This document shows, in pieces, positions 1 to 10,779 of a stretch of 64,000 bases of DNA (its first letter is position 1; each line of letters starts with the position of its first letter). Source of the DNA: Bactericera cockerelli (Eukaryota > Arthropoda > Insecta > Hemiptera > Triozidae). The notes under the pieces were generated by a model. It saw nothing but the letters and a program-made list of their open reading frames with translations. It ran no database searches and was not told where the DNA came from. The DNA is taken from contig CM044958.1 of assembly GCA_024516035.1 (NCBI GenBank), forward strand, positions 2,349,566 to 2,413,565, read 5' to 3'. Position numbers and translations under genes: made by a program.

Positions 1-3000
1 ACTCCCCCTTATTCTATTCCTTCTCCTTCTCTACTTTCTCCTCTTTTTCCTTATACTCTTCCTTCTCCTCCTCCTTAATATATTTCTCTCTGTCTTCTCT
101 TTCTCCTTCTCCTCCTACTCCTCCTTATTCTATTCCTTCTCCTTCTCTACTTTCTCCTCTTTTTCCTTATACTCTTCCTTCTCCTCCTCCTTAATATATT
201 TCTCTCTGTCTTCTCTTTCTCCTTCTCCTCCTACTCCTCCTTATTCTATTCCTTCTCCTTCTCTACTTTCTCCTCTTTTTCCTTATACTCTTCCTTCTCC
301 TCCTCCTTAATATATTTCTCTCTGTCTTCTCTTTCTCCTTCTCCTCCTACTCCTCCTTATTCTATTCCTTCTCCTTCTCTACTTTCTCCTCTTTTCCTTA
401 TACTCTTCCTTCTCCTCCTCCTTAATCTATTTCCTTCTCCTGTCTCCTCTTTCTCCTTCTCCTCCTTCTCCTCCTCTTTATATTTCTCCTTCTTCTTCTC
501 TCTTTCTCCTTCTCCTCCTACTCCTCCTTATTCTATTCCTTCTCCTTCTCTACTTTCTCCTCTTTTTCCTTATACTCTTCCTTCTCCTCCTCCTTAATAT
601 ATTTCTCTCTGTCTCTCTTTCTCCTTCTCCTCCTACTCCTCCTTATTCTATTCCTTCTCCTTCTCTACTTTCTCCTCTTTCTCCTTCTCCTCCTACTCCT
701 CCTTATTCTATTCCTTCTCCTTCTCTACTTTCTCCTCTTTTCCTTATACTCTTCCTTCTCCTCCTCCTCATATATTTCTTCTCTCTTCTCCTCTTTCTCC
801 TTCTCCTCCTCTCCTCCTTATTCTATTCCTTCTCCTTCTCTACTTTCTCCTCTTTCTCCTTCTCCTCCTACTCCTCCTTATTCTATTCCTTCTCCTTCTC
901 TACTTTCTCCTCTTTCTCCTTCTCCTCCTACTCCTCCTTATTCTATTCCTTCTCCTTCTCCTCCTCCTACTCCTCCTTATTCTATTCCTTCTCCTTCTCT
1001 ACTTCTCATCTTTTTCTTATACTCTTCTTCTCCTCCTCCTTAATATATTTCCTCTGTCTTCTCTTTCTCCTTCTCCTCCTACTCCTCCTTATTCTATTCC
1101 TTCTCCTTCTCTACTTTCTCATCTTTTTCCTTATACTCTTCCTTCTCCTCCTCCTCCTATTCTATCCTTCTCCTTCTCTCTTTCCCTTCTTAACTCTCTT
1201 CCCTCCTTAATATTTTCCTCTGCTCTTTCTCCTTCCCTCCTACCCTTATCTTTCTCTCTCATCTCTCTTCTTATACTCTTCCTCTCTCCTCTATATCCTC
1301 GTCCTCTCCCTCTCCTCCTACCCTCCTTATTCTATCTTCCTCCTACTCCCCTCTCCTTCTCTCCTCCTCTATCTTCTCTCCTTCTTATCTCCTTTCCTTC
1401 TCTCCTCTCCTTCTATCTCTCTTATTCTCCCTCTCCTTATACCTCCTCCTCCCCTAATTATTTCCTCTGTTCTCTTTCTCCTTCTCCTCCTACTCCCTTA
1501 TTCTATTCCTTCTCCTTCTCTACTTTCTCCTCTTTTTCCTTATACTCTTCCTTCTCCTCCTCCTTAATATTTTCTCTCTGTCTCTCTCTTTCTCCTTCTC
1601 CTCCTACTCCTCCTTATTCTATTCCTTCTCCTTCTCTACTTTCCTCCTCTTTTCCTATCTCTCCTTCTCCTCCTCCTTATATCTTTCTCTCTCTTTCTCC
1701 TCTTTCTCCTTCTCCTCCTACTCCTCCTTATTCTATTCCTTCTCCTTCTCTACTTTCCTCCTTTTCTCCTTCTCCTCCTACTCCCTCCTTATTCTATTCC
1801 TTCTCCTTCTCTACTTCTCCTCCTCTTTCTCCTTTCTCTCCTCCTACTCCTCCTTATTCTATTCCTTCTCCTTCTCTACTTTCTCCTCTTTCTCCTTCTC
1901 CTCCTACTCCTCCTTATTCTATTCCTTCTCCTTCTCTACTTTCTCCTCTTTCTCCTTCTCCTCCTACTCCTCCTTATTCTATTCTTCTCCTTCTCTACTT
2001 CTCTCCTCTTTCTCCTTCTCCCTCCTACTCCTCCTTATTCTATTCCTTCTCCTTCTCTACTTTCTCCTCTTTCTCCTTCTCCTCCTCTCCTCCTTATTCT
2101 ATTTCTCTCTCTCCTCTTTCTCCTTCTCCTCCTACTCCTCCTTATTCTATTCCTTCTCCTTCTCTACTTTTCTCCTCTTTTTTCCTTATACTCTTCCTTC
2201 TCCTCCTCCTTAATATATTTCTCTCTGTCTTCTCTTTCTCCTTCTCCTCCTACTCCTCCTTATTCTATTCCTTCTCCTTCCTACTTTCTCTCTTTTTCCT
2301 TATACTCTCTTCTCCTCCTCCTTAATATATTTCTCTCTGTCTTCTCTTTCTCCTTCTCCTCCTACTCCTTATTCTATTCTTCTCCTTCTCTACTTCTCCT
2401 CTTTTCCTTATACTCTTCCTTCTCCTCCTCCTTAATATATTTCTCTCTGTCTCTCTTTCTCCTTCTCCTCCTACTCCTCCTTATTCTATTCCTTTCTTCC
2501 TCTTTTTCCTTATACTCCTTCTTCTCCTCCTCCTCCTTAATATATTTCTCTCCTCTCTCTTTCTCCTTCTCCTCCTACTTATTTATTATATTCTTCTCGT
2601 TCTCTACTTCCCCCTCTTTTTCCTTCCCTCTCTTTTCCCTCTCCTCCTACTCCTCTCAATATTTTTCTCGTCCCTCTTTCTCCTCTCCTCCTACTCCTTA
2701 TTCTATTCCTTCTCCTTCTCTACTTTCTCCCTTTTTCCTATACTCTTCCTCTCCTCCCCTAATATATTTCTCTCCGTCTACCTTCTCTTCTCCCCTATCC
2801 TTATTTCTATTCCTTCTCCTTCTCTACTTTCTCCTCTTTTCCTTTACTCTTCGCTCTCCTCCTCATATATTCTCTCCGTCTCCTTTCTCCTCTCCTCCTA
2901 CTCTCTTATTATTCCTTCTCTTCTCTACTTCTCCTCTTTTCCTTGTACTCCTCTTCTCCCCTCCTTAATATATTCTCTCTGTCTACTCTTCTCCTTCTCC

Positions 3001-3460
3001 ACCTACTTATTCTTATTATATTCCTTCTCGTTCTCTACTTCTCCTCTTTTTCCTTAACTCCTTCTTTCTCCTCCTCCTTAATATATTTCTCTCTTCTACT
3101 CTTTCTCCTTCTCCCCTACTTATTCTTATTATATTCCTTCTCGTTCTCTACTTCTCCTCTTTTCCTTAAACTCCTTCTTTTTCTCCTCTTTCTTATATTT
3201 CTCTTTCTCCTCCTCTTATCTTTCTCTTTCTTTCACTTTCTCTCTCTCCTTATTCTATTTGTGTCTTATTCCTCCCTTCCTCTTTTCATTATCTTCCTCT
3301 TTCTCCTTTTCCATTACTCTTCTTCTCCTTATTCCTTTATCTTCTTCCTCCTCATTCTCCTTCTTCACCTCCTCGTCCCTGTCTTCCTCCTCTGCTGCTC
3401 TGCTCCTCTTTTTCTCATCCCTCTCTTCTTCCACTCCTTCTTTTCTCCTCTGCTTCATTT
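1..3460. repeat. Homopyrimidine tandem array, 116-bp period
   Basis: The + strand is almost entirely C and T with scattered A and very little G. Near-identical units recur every 116 bp at the start: the motif TTATTCTATTCC begins near 9, 125 and 241. Variants built from the same blocks (TTCTCCTTCTCTACTTTCTC, CTTAATATATTTCTCTCTG) continue to about 3.2 kb with growing degeneration, then grade into simple CTT/CTC repeats. Reading frames here, such as 2943-3539, give only Ser/Leu/Phe-rich or Lys/Glu-rich low-complexity peptides and are not genes. The array is cut by the left window edge. Confidence 0.93.
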
Positions 3461-3825
3461 TAATTTAAATAATTTCATCAACTCATGCTCGAAATTAAAA
3501 GTTTTCAATTCCGGGAAGACGAGAAATTTAAAATCATGAACTTGTTAAAAAAATGTGTATGTACAAAAAAAAACTTGTTTTTTTTCTCTCCGCGAAAAAA
3601 TGAAAACGCCAAATTCATTAAAGCATTGCTATAGCGTTACGGAAGATAGATAGATGTTTTGCATAATTGCATGCTCAGCTTTCATGCAAAACTATGAAAC
3701 TGAAATAGAGAAAAGAAAGAATGAATGAGTGAAGTTTTTAAGTTAGTGACGCTGGGAAACACCTAACTACTCGCACATTACTGCTAACTTGTATACATTA
3801 AAAACAGAACGTGTTTTTTTTTCTT

Positions 3826-3965
3826 CAGATGAGTGTTTCACTGCCTTCTCTATTCAGTAGCCATGAAACAGGAGCTACTGTGAATGCTTGTGATCTGTGT
3901 TGTAGCCTGCCCATCCGGTAGTAGGTATACTTTCCTTCTGGTGGGTGAGAAGTTAGTGAAATACA
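3826..3965 (-). mobile_element. tRNA-derived SINE, Gly-like head family, 5'-truncated
   Basis: A T-rich stretch (3813-3823) is followed by the body shared with the copies at 40195, 44689 and 49184: GATGAGTGTTTCAC, CATGAAACAGGAGCTACTGT, TGTGTTGTAGCCTGCCCATC. The poly-T side lies left, so the element is on the - strand. The tRNA-like head is missing and the body is diverged, so this is an old truncated copy. Confidence 0.75.
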
Positions 3966-4157
3966 AAGAACTTCCTCTCCTTAAAGCAAGTCCCAATAAG
4001 TTTTGTTCAGCTTAGGAGATAGTTTTTTATGAATACTTTTTTTAAGAGCAATACTGTAACACTCACAGAGTCCTCGCCCCAGGGGGTAGTTTAGTTATAT
4101 GTATATTTTATCGATGTAAATAAATTCCTACTTTTATACATCAATAACTTATTTTGC

Positions 4158-4400
4158 CAGCCTCCGTGGCGTAATGGTTGTGACTACTGCCCATAGTCTA
4201 GAGATCCTGAGTTCGAACCCCGGTTGGAGCAGACTTTTCGAAGAAAATTCTGTTTTCACGTGAGGCTGGCATTTCCAGCCCTATCCAGGCTGGGTGAGGT
4301 TAATATGGGTAGCTGGTACGATTCCCAGCGAATGGAGGGTAACATCTCCGTCCAGATCAGGACGTTAAAATAAAATAGAATTGTTGCCGTTAGGAAGGGC
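4158..4400 (+). mobile_element. tRNA-headed SINE sharing its body with the 5S-derived SINE
   Basis: The first 70 bases are tRNA-like, with a box A-like GTGGCGTAATGGTTG and a box B-like GAGTTCGAACCCC. From about 4260 the body (CCAGGCTGGGTGAGGTTAAT, GCGAATGGAGGGTAACA, then a GACGTTAAA tail) matches the body of the 5S-headed SINE at 50435-50700. The tail ends in AAATAAAATAG. It is a pol III-type retroposon rather than a functional tRNA gene, because the acceptor stem pairs only partly. Confidence 0.75.
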
Positions 4401-4849
4401 ATCCAGCCATAAGGGAGTCAAGGGAGATGTACATCAATAACTTATTTTATTATACTTTGTATGTCTCATTTTTGTCCATTTTATACAAATCTCACCTCAA
4501 TTTTCCAAACTTAGTTCCAAAACAGGATCAGTAAGTTGATCTAAGTCGAAATTTGAGTAGCAAATCTAATATGAGCAATTGAGCAGTGACATGTGGCGAG
4601 AGATGGTCAAAACAAAATATGGTTTACGAAAATGGAAAAATGTCCTTTGATTCTGTGCTATCCACCAAAATTCTGATTTAATAGCACAAAAAAGACTTTT
4701 TTTTTGTGAGGATAGGAAAATTTTCTAAAGACTCACTCCCTCGGGTGTGGGATTTTTAACCCACTAAAAACCTATTCTCAGAAAACGTAGGAGATCCCGA
4801 AACCGTGTGAATCATTTTATTTATTATTTATGTTTTCTTTGTGTTTCAG

Positions 4850-4977
4850 AAGAGGAGTTGGATGATTTTATGTGCTTTCATGTATCTCGCTACCGCCCTG
4901 AGGAACTCAGCAAGCTTGCCAAGACCACCAAGTTCTCTCGGAAGGAGATCCAGCTAATCTACCGAGGATTCAAACAG
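4850..4977 (+). CDS. Kv channel-interacting protein (KChIP), internal coding exon
   Basis: This is a 128-nt exon between a good acceptor (TTTCTTTGTGTTTCAG ending at 4849) and donor GTGAGA at 4978. The first two bases complete a split codon and the rest reads E-E-L-D-D-F-M-C-F-H-V, then RYRPEELSKLAKTTKFSRKE, then I-Q-L-I-Y-R-G-F-K-Q, ending on a codon boundary. The RYRPE, TKF(S/T)RKE and YRGFK blocks are diagnostic of KChIPs among neuronal calcium sensors; frequenin and neurocalcin differ here. KChIPs are cytoplasmic EF-hand proteins that bind the N-terminus of Kv4 channels and tune A-type current. This part covers the N-terminal helix and the start of degenerate EF-hand 1. It joins in frame to 22034-22103. 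The open frame back to an ATG at 4807 runs through the acceptor tract and is not coding. Exons upstream of 4850 were not found. Confidence 0.92.
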
Positions 4978-5117
4978 GTGAGATATTTTTATTTATTTAT
5001 TTAATAAAAATAAGAATAAAAACAATAAAATGTATTCGTATCGCCATACTTATTATCCTGATTAGGACTATTAAGTATCAAGTCCAATTATTTCAGCAGT
5101 TAGAGTACCGGAAATGT

Positions 5118-5150
5118 CCCGGTAGCTTAGTGGTAAAGGCGGGAATCAAT
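5118..5150 (+). mobile_element. tRNA-derived SINE head fragment (CCCGGTAGCTCAG family)
   Basis: CCCGGTAGCTTAGTGGTAAA followed by GGCGGGAATCA matches the first 30 bases of the SINE at 37713, then breaks off. Only the box A side of the tRNA-like head remains. Confidence 0.6.
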
Positions 5151-5387
5151 CAAATATTTTACTGTGTGAAAATTATACATTGTACGTTTTAAACATTTTT
5201 TTTTTTTTTTCATTAAAATTCAATTAAAAATGAACAATTAAATTGGTAAGAAATAAAGAAGAGAAGTAGAAAGGAGAGAAGAGAAGAAGAGACTGACTTA
5301 AGAAAAAGCAGGGAAAAATTAGAAAAAGGTTAAAAAGAGGGAAAAAGAGTAAAAGGGACCAAACATTATTTACACCTTGATCACATT

Positions 5388-5650
5388 TTACCTCCTGAAT
5401 TCCTCTATTTTGTATGGGGCAATATCAATAAGTCTTATTTTCAGTTGTTCTTTGAAGTGATCTTTATTTTCTTGTTTAATAATATCTGGCAAGGAATTAT
5501 AGAGTTGAATTCCTTGCTTCAGAAAAGATCTATCAAATATGTTGTTTGTTGTTACTGTTATGTCATTTCTGTGTCGTGTATTGTAGTTGTGTATATCTCT
5601 ATGTCTTGTAAGGTGTTCTGACATTTTATGAATGAGGCAACATGTGTCTC
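5388..5650 (-). pseudogene. Non-LTR retrotransposon ORF, C-terminal fragment
   Basis: The - strand frame encodes about 80 residues including HNYNTRHRNDI, SFLKQGIQLYNSLPDIIK and a terminal F-K-E-Q-L-K-I-R-L, ending at a TAA near 5388. The H-x-YNTR...G-x-LYN-LP-x-IK pattern is typical of the end of reverse-transcriptase ORFs in CR1/jockey-like LINEs. The upstream RT domain is absent, and the frame runs at its 5' side into the unrelated SINE tail at 5655. This is a dead 5'-truncated copy. The exact clade is not assigned. Confidence 0.75.
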
Positions 5651-5654
5651 GTGT

Positions 5655-5801
5655 TTGAAACTCAGGCGGGGCATCACAAGTTATCCTCCTAGTTGGGATT
5701 TTTACCACATAATAATATGTCTTAGGCTTACTGTTGGAATAATGGGACTTTAATAGTGCTAATCGGACAGTATAAAGAAGGCGATATTATTATTATTATT
5801 A
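5655..5801 (+). mobile_element. SINE body/tail (CCCGGTAGCTCAG family), head missing
   Basis: ACAAGTTATCCTCC, TTTTTACCACATAATAATAT, GTCTTAGGCTTACTG and AATGGGACTTTAATAGT match the body of the copy at 37713-37915. The tail is a (TTA)n run, GGCGATATTATTATTATTAT. Confidence 0.75.
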
Positions 5802-5887
5802 GAGTACCGTCTCTATGGGTTCAGTAAATATGTGTTTGTAACATAATTAGGCAATATGTGGTCCCAAAACATATTAAAATCCGGTTG

Positions 5888-6098
5888 ATTTCGATTTTGC
5901 AGTAAAGTGGTTAACGCGCAAGTCAGGTAATCCAGGTAGCGTAAGGATCCGGTGGATCGAATACCACCCAATGCACGAATATTTCCTCTTTCATTTGAGT
6001 TTGTGATCACATAATAATAAGACTCTGTGGGTTAAGTGGTAGAAAATGCGATGAGCCTTAATTACGCCTGGTGGTCACCTTAAACATAAAAGTGTTGT
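5888..6098 (+). mobile_element. tRNA-derived SINE (GTGGTTAACGCGC family)
   Basis: The tRNA-like head includes AAGTGGTTAACGCGCAAGTC and AATCCAGGTAGCGTA. It is followed by CACATAATAATAAGACTCTG and CGCCTGGTGGTCACC, ending in AAAGTGTTGTTA. The same arrangement occurs at 51080, 31385 and, reversed, at 24000. Confidence 0.8.
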
Positions 6099-6159
6099 TA
6101 TGATTTGGTCATTATGGTGCTGTTCTTTTCGTGATATGATGTCCCATCCCGGAACATCG

Positions 6160-6390
6160 TGTCGGTTTCAACTTCATGGTCATATCACGACGGAGGTTTT
6201 ACCCTCCATGCGCTGGAAACTCACAAACCAGATACTCAGTAGTACCTCACCCAGCCTGAGTGATGGCGGGAATAGCCAGCATCACGAGGGTTTGAATTTG
6301 AATGCTTACTCATCCTAACCTTGCTGGACGTTGCTTAACTTCTATGATAGGACGGAAATTGGTATATTCGATGAGACATCGACGCTGGTA
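6160..6390 (-). mobile_element. 5S rRNA-derived SINE, diverged copy
   Basis: The right part, read on the - strand, starts TACCAGCGTCGATG and retains GAAGTTAAGCAACGTCCAGC in degenerate form. The left part has CATATCACGACGGAGGTTTT, ACCCTCCATGCGCTGGAAAC and CTCACCCAGCCTGAGTGATG of the shared SINE body. There are many substitutions against the 12933 and 50435 copies, so this one is older. Confidence 0.78.
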
Positions 6391-7160
6391 ACAGGTGAGT
6401 TTACTTACACATCACAATTCGTGTGTAAGTATTCAATGTCTATGTGTATTGTATATATGGTTTGAAAAAATCCTGTACCTCCATTCGCTGGGAATCGCAC
6501 CAGCTACCGGTTGGGCCGGAAATGCATGTTCGCTACTCAACCAAAAGTGCATTTATTTTATATCATGCACTGTATTTGTTCATAATAAATCAACAATATT
6601 TTTTGAAATTGACGTATTATAAGTCTAATATAGATAATATATTTTGTATTTACATAAGATCAGTATTAAAAAAGTATATTATGTAGGTAGCTTTTACCTA
6701 GTTAACATTCTTTTTTGCACCGATTTACATTATGGTTCGTTTCCAATTTTATGTTATGAAAAAAAACAAACGAGATTTTTATCGCTCTGATATTCATTTT
6801 ACATTTTCCAAATATAAAATTATCATTAGAATTATTTTCAAAACAGAAAATATTAGATTTATGCACTCAACAACATCAAAATTGCTGTTCTTTTTCTGTC
6901 ACATTGGAAAATGCTGTTGTTGAAATGCAATTGAAATTCGGGTTTTGAACTATAGAGTATATTAAAAATAAAATAATAAATGGGCACACTATAATAAATG
7001 CTAATAAAACAATAATCGTGAAGATATACATAAGAAAAACTTTTCAGTACAAAATTATTTTAATGCATGCTTAAAAAAGTTCATTATCTAATAACTTTTC
7101 CGGTTCGTCATTTTTGAATTTCAAATAAATTATGAAAATACCTACACAAATACACATCCA
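6391..7160. other. AT-rich intronic sequence, one small SINE remnant
   Basis: No coding signal is seen. A short piece at 6481-6522 (CCATTCGCTGGGAATCGCAC) is the reverse of the tRNA-headed SINE body found at 4320-4345. The rest is AT-rich, without recognisable features. Confidence 0.5.
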
Positions 7161-7164
7161 TAAA

Positions 7165-7410
7165 TCTTAATATATAAATGTCAAAGTCACTGACTGACTG
7201 ACCACTGACTGACAGATCATCGCTCTACAGCCTAAACCGTAAGTCCAAGGAAGCTGAAATTTGGTAGGTAGCTTTGTCTTATAGTTTAGATGTGCAAGAC
7301 GGGATTTTTCGAAATTCCCACTACAACACCTGCCATTGGCGAAAAAGGATTTTTTGCTTTCACGGCCATGCCTCGGCCCGCAAAGCGGGCGACAGCCCGC
7401 TAGTGAAGTT
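7165..7410 (-). mobile_element. Dispersed repeat with CGGGCTGTCGCCCGCTTTGC end
   Basis: On the - strand this starts ACTAGCGGGCTGTCGCCCGC, continues GGCCGAGGCATGGCCGTGAA and AATCCTTTTTCGCCAATGGC, and ends GTGACTTTGACATTTATATA followed by TTAAGA. The same two ends occur on the + strand at 35296-35458 with an internally deleted middle. The class is uncertain: a non-autonomous Helitron or a LINE 3' end are both possible. Confidence 0.6.
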
Positions 7411-7779
7411 ATAAAAAAATAATGTTTGCCATGCGGAACCCAGGCCGGCCGGTTTGACCGGTTTGAAAAAAATGTATTAAAAATTTGGTCACACAGACGT
7501 TTGTAAGAGATTTCTCGCAGAATGGGGGTTTTTTTTTGATCGTGGTTAAACATTTTTATTTAAAAAAAAAATCAAGTCCGTGGCGTTCTCTGCCACTTCA
7601 CCGCAGCTGACAGATAGGAGCTTGTGTTTGAATGTTTAACAATGGGATGAAAAAAATGTACCACTTCGATTTTATGTCTAAATAAACATGGAAATTTCAA
7701 GTAGAAAAGTGGGAGAAAAGCGAAAAAAAATAAGAAGAAACCCCAGATAAAACAGGAGATATGAAAATACTGGCAAATG

Positions 7780-7925
7780 ACTTTTATAGAGAGAAGGAGA
7801 GCAATAAAGAGAAAGAGAGAGCGGGTGATACAGATAGAAAGACAGAGGAAAGTTAAAGGTACTGATAAAGAAAGAAAGAGAGAGAGAGAGAGAGAGGGAG
7901 AGAAGTAAAAAAATACTGAAGTCAA
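7780..7925. repeat. Purine-rich AG tract
   Basis: The + strand is AGAG-rich and ends in an (AG)n run at about 7877-7905. The opposite-strand frame here is a low-complexity Ser/Leu/Phe peptide and not a gene. Confidence 0.85.
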
Positions 7926-7929
7926 TTTG

Positions 7930-8338
7930 TCAGAAAATATTTTGCTGAGGTAAAAAAAACCTTACTAATGCTATAGAAAAAATAAAATATATGTACGTAT
8001 ATATTTCATACACAAACATTACCGTATGACCTAAAAAATCAGACCCCTTTTTGTTATTTTCAGGGCGTTTTTGAAATGTTAAACTATTTATTGCACGATG
8101 AAAAACAAAATTTTTATCACTCCTCTTGTGGACCTGCTCTTTTGATGAACCTATTCAACAATAAATGCATGTATTTAACTCAAACTGTATTAAAAAATAT
8201 AGTAGATACAATCAGAACATAACAAGTTGACATAAAAACAATCTTATTAACTACAATAATACTTGATTGATTAATAAAGCGGCAAAATTATGATAACTTT
8301 TCTTTTTCTGATTGCTAAATGATCAGTGAGATGTTACT
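7930..8338. other. AT-rich DNA with no recognised feature
   Basis: Nothing beyond AT-rich unique sequence is visible on either strand. Confidence 0.5.
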
Positions 8339-8347
8339 GACACTTCT

Positions 8348-8348
<1 letters not shown>

Positions 8349-8381
<33 letters not shown>

Positions 8382-8624
8382 TGGGGTTTAACGTCGCTTT
8401 CAACTGCCATGGTCATATCACGACGGGGGTTTTACCCTCCATTCGCAGGAAACTCACAAACCTGCTACTCACATTGACCTCACCCAGCCTGAGTGGGGCC
8501 GGGAAAAGCCAGCGTCACGAGAATTAGAATTTGAATGGTCATCCAAGTCTTAACCTCGCTGGATGTCGCTTAACTTCGGTGTTCTGAAGGGAACCGGTGT
8601 ATTCAACATGCCATCGACGCTGGC
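8349..8624 (-). mobile_element. 5S rRNA-derived SINE, near-intact
   Basis: A 30-base poly-T (8349-8378) marks the tail of a - strand insertion. The body carries ACCCTCCATTCGCAGGAAAC and CTCACCCAGCCTGAGTGGGG. The 5S-like head read on the - strand has GCCAGCGTCGATGGCATGTT, a box A-like GAAGTTAAGCGACATCC and a box C-like GACTTGGATG. Flanking direct repeats ACACTTCTG (8340-8348) and ACACTTTTG (8626-8634) look like a target-site duplication with one mismatch. Confidence 0.9.
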
Positions 8625-8796
8625 TACACTTTTGTTTAGTTTTTATAATAAAATTTTTGCTCTTGTAAGTTACCCTGCTTATTCTTTTATTTCAAGTATA
8701 AGTAAGTGGCCAACGAGGACCCACAGACCCGGGTACCTACGGCTTGATATAATTTTTCGGGACTCCGCGCTCCGTTGTGTTTTCGCAGGGTGATAA

Positions 8797-9420
8797 ATAT
8801 CTGATTCTATGTATAAAGAATTCTATGTATATCTGATTCTATGTATAAAGAATTCTATGTATATATCTGATTCTAAGTATAAAGAATTCTATGTATATCT
8901 GATTCTATGTATAAAGAATTCTATGTATATATCTGATTCTAAGTATAAAGAATTCTATGTATATCTGATTCTAAGTATAAAGAATTCTATGTATATCTGA
9001 TTCTATGTATAAAGAATTCTATGTATATCTGATTCTAAGTATAAAGAATTAAAGAATTCTATGTATATCTGATTCTATGTATAAAGAATTCTATGTATAT
9101 CTGATTCTAAGTATAAAGAATTCTATGTATATCTGATTCTAAGTATAAAGAATTCTATGTATATCTGATTCTATGTATAAAAAATTCTATGTATATCTGA
9201 TTCTAAGTATAAAGAATTCTATGTATAATATCTGATTCTATGTATAAAGAATTCTATGTATATCTGATTCTATGTATAAAGAATTCTATGTATATCTGAT
9301 TCTAAGTATAAAGAATTCTATGTATATCTGATTCAAAGTATAAAGAATTCTATTTAAATCTGATTCTAAGTATAAAGAATTCTATGTATATCTGATTCTA
9401 TGTATAAAGAATTCTATGTA
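8797..9420. repeat. 32-bp minisatellite
   Basis: About 19 tandem copies of a 32-bp unit built from two near-identical halves, TCTGATTCTATGTATAAAGA and ATTCTATGTATA. Variation is mostly TATG versus TAAG plus small indels (an extra AT near 8863, an extra AAAGAATT near 9050). The frame at 8809-9000 just translates the repeat and is not a gene. Confidence 0.95.
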
Positions 9421-9640
9421 ATTCAAATTTACTAAGGCATGGCCGTACTGCTGGACAGCAATGCCTTTTTGAACTTTTTATATTTTTTCTGGACAAAGCG
9501 ATAATGGTTTTGGGGGGGTCAGTTCTGAGACATTTTTCGCTATCTCTTTCCGTTTTGGCTAAACAACTCCGGACAAACAAACAAACATAGGTAGGTAGGT
9601 AGGTAGTCCTTTTTTATGTTTTATATATAGAGATACCTCT
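9421..9640. repeat. Dispersed repeat fragment ending in a GTAG microsatellite
   Basis: GGCATGGCCGT at 9437 resembles part of the 7165/35296 repeat. The segment ends in (GGTA)n at 9588-9605 and TTTTATATATAGAGA. It may be a related non-autonomous element. The support is weak. Confidence 0.35.
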
Positions 9641-10400
9641 CAGTAGAAGCATGCAAAACGAACTAGACTATTTTCCTTAAAAAAAAAAAAATATTTCATT
9701 TGTACATTTTAAATAAAACATGATTAATATTTATTTATATAAAAAAATGTATAAAGAAATATAACTGGTGTAACCAAAATGTGTTCCATAAGGTTTTTTC
9801 TCTTTTTTTGTCCTTGAGGCTATACCAATCCCTAAGAGTAAAATATGTAAAATAAAGAAGGAAAAACATCAGGAAAACACCAGAAAAACATGCTTTCTGT
9901 TATATACATAAATACTAGGTATACATAGTTACACCCACTCGTAGAAAGAAAACACGAAAAAGCTCTTTAGGTCTTATAAAATCCTAACTAAACAGGTTTT
10001 TTTCAAGCCTACCCGACTAAAATAATGTATTATCTGCATTAGCTGAATATTCACGTACCTAGGTAAAAGAATATTATTATTATTAAACACTCACTATATT
10101 ATTATTATTAAACACTCTTCATAGAAATTCACATCGTTTGACCGAGAAATTTTAAATTGTGGTGTGTTTGTGGTGAAATTTTAAATTGTGTGTTTGGGGT
10201 GTGATCGTGTGTATCTGTGATGTGTGTGTGTGTGTGATGGGCTGGCGAAGCGGCGGGTGTAACCTGTTACCCGCTAGTCACCGCTAGTGTGTCATATAAC
10301 TGAAATCACCTAGTTGACATAATAATGTTCAAAACCTTCAGAAAGAAATGAAGTTCTAATCAAAATTTTCGAAGTGAATTGCCTTTATGTTGTGTAGAAA
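9641..10400. other. AT-rich intronic DNA, TG microsatellite near 10205
   Basis: Only short simple repeats are seen: an ATTATTATTAAACACTC duplication near 10073-10117 and a (TG)n run at 10205-10237. No coding or RNA signal was found. Confidence 0.5.
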
Positions 10401-10409
10401 AAGTCATCA

Positions 10410-10556
10410 TACTTCTTATTGTATCTGTGTTAATCACATAGGTATTCGTCACTTACTCAAACTCACCTTGAAATTTTTTGGCGTTCTTGGGACTCAAACC
10501 ACCGACCTCCATATTATAAGTCCGCCGCCTTGTCGATCGAGCTACTGAGGTCGCTG
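10410..10556 (-). mobile_element. tRNA-derived SINE (GATCGATAAGGCGGCGGAC family)
   Basis: On the - strand the head reads ACCTCAGTAGCTCGATCGAC, AAGGCGGCGGACTTATAATA, then a box B-like GGTTTGAGTCCC. The body ends near GTGATTAACACAG. Matching copies are at 17515, 29785 and 54218. Confidence 0.75.
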
Positions 10557-10779
10557 TGGGTCCCTTCATGTCGAAAACTTTTTTGGTACCAGGACAGAAT
10601 CTCCGACACTTCTTCGAGTGTTATCCAAAAACCTTACTGTTGGCAGACTGCCAGTTTTGTAGAAGATATTTTACACCAAACACTGAGGCACCGGCGTTGA
10701 CACTGTCTAGGAGTGTAAATATTATTCTTATATACAATTTTGTTGGTGTACTACATTAGATACAAATGTAGTACTGAAG

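Noticed and set aside
2943..3539. 198-residue open frame
   Set aside because: It translates the homopyrimidine array (Ser/Leu/Phe runs), has no domain, and the opposite frames are equally low complexity.
4807..4849. In-frame ATG upstream of the first KChIP exon as a translation start
   Set aside because: The segment is a pyrimidine-rich splice acceptor tract, and the exon begins mid-codon after CAG at 4849.
8809..9000. Repetitive peptide frame that could suggest a repeat protein
   Set aside because: The DNA itself is a 32-bp minisatellite; the frame breaks at indels and there is no gene context.
8797..9420. CRISPR-like array
   Set aside because: The repeats are contiguous with no spacers and the genome is eukaryotic.
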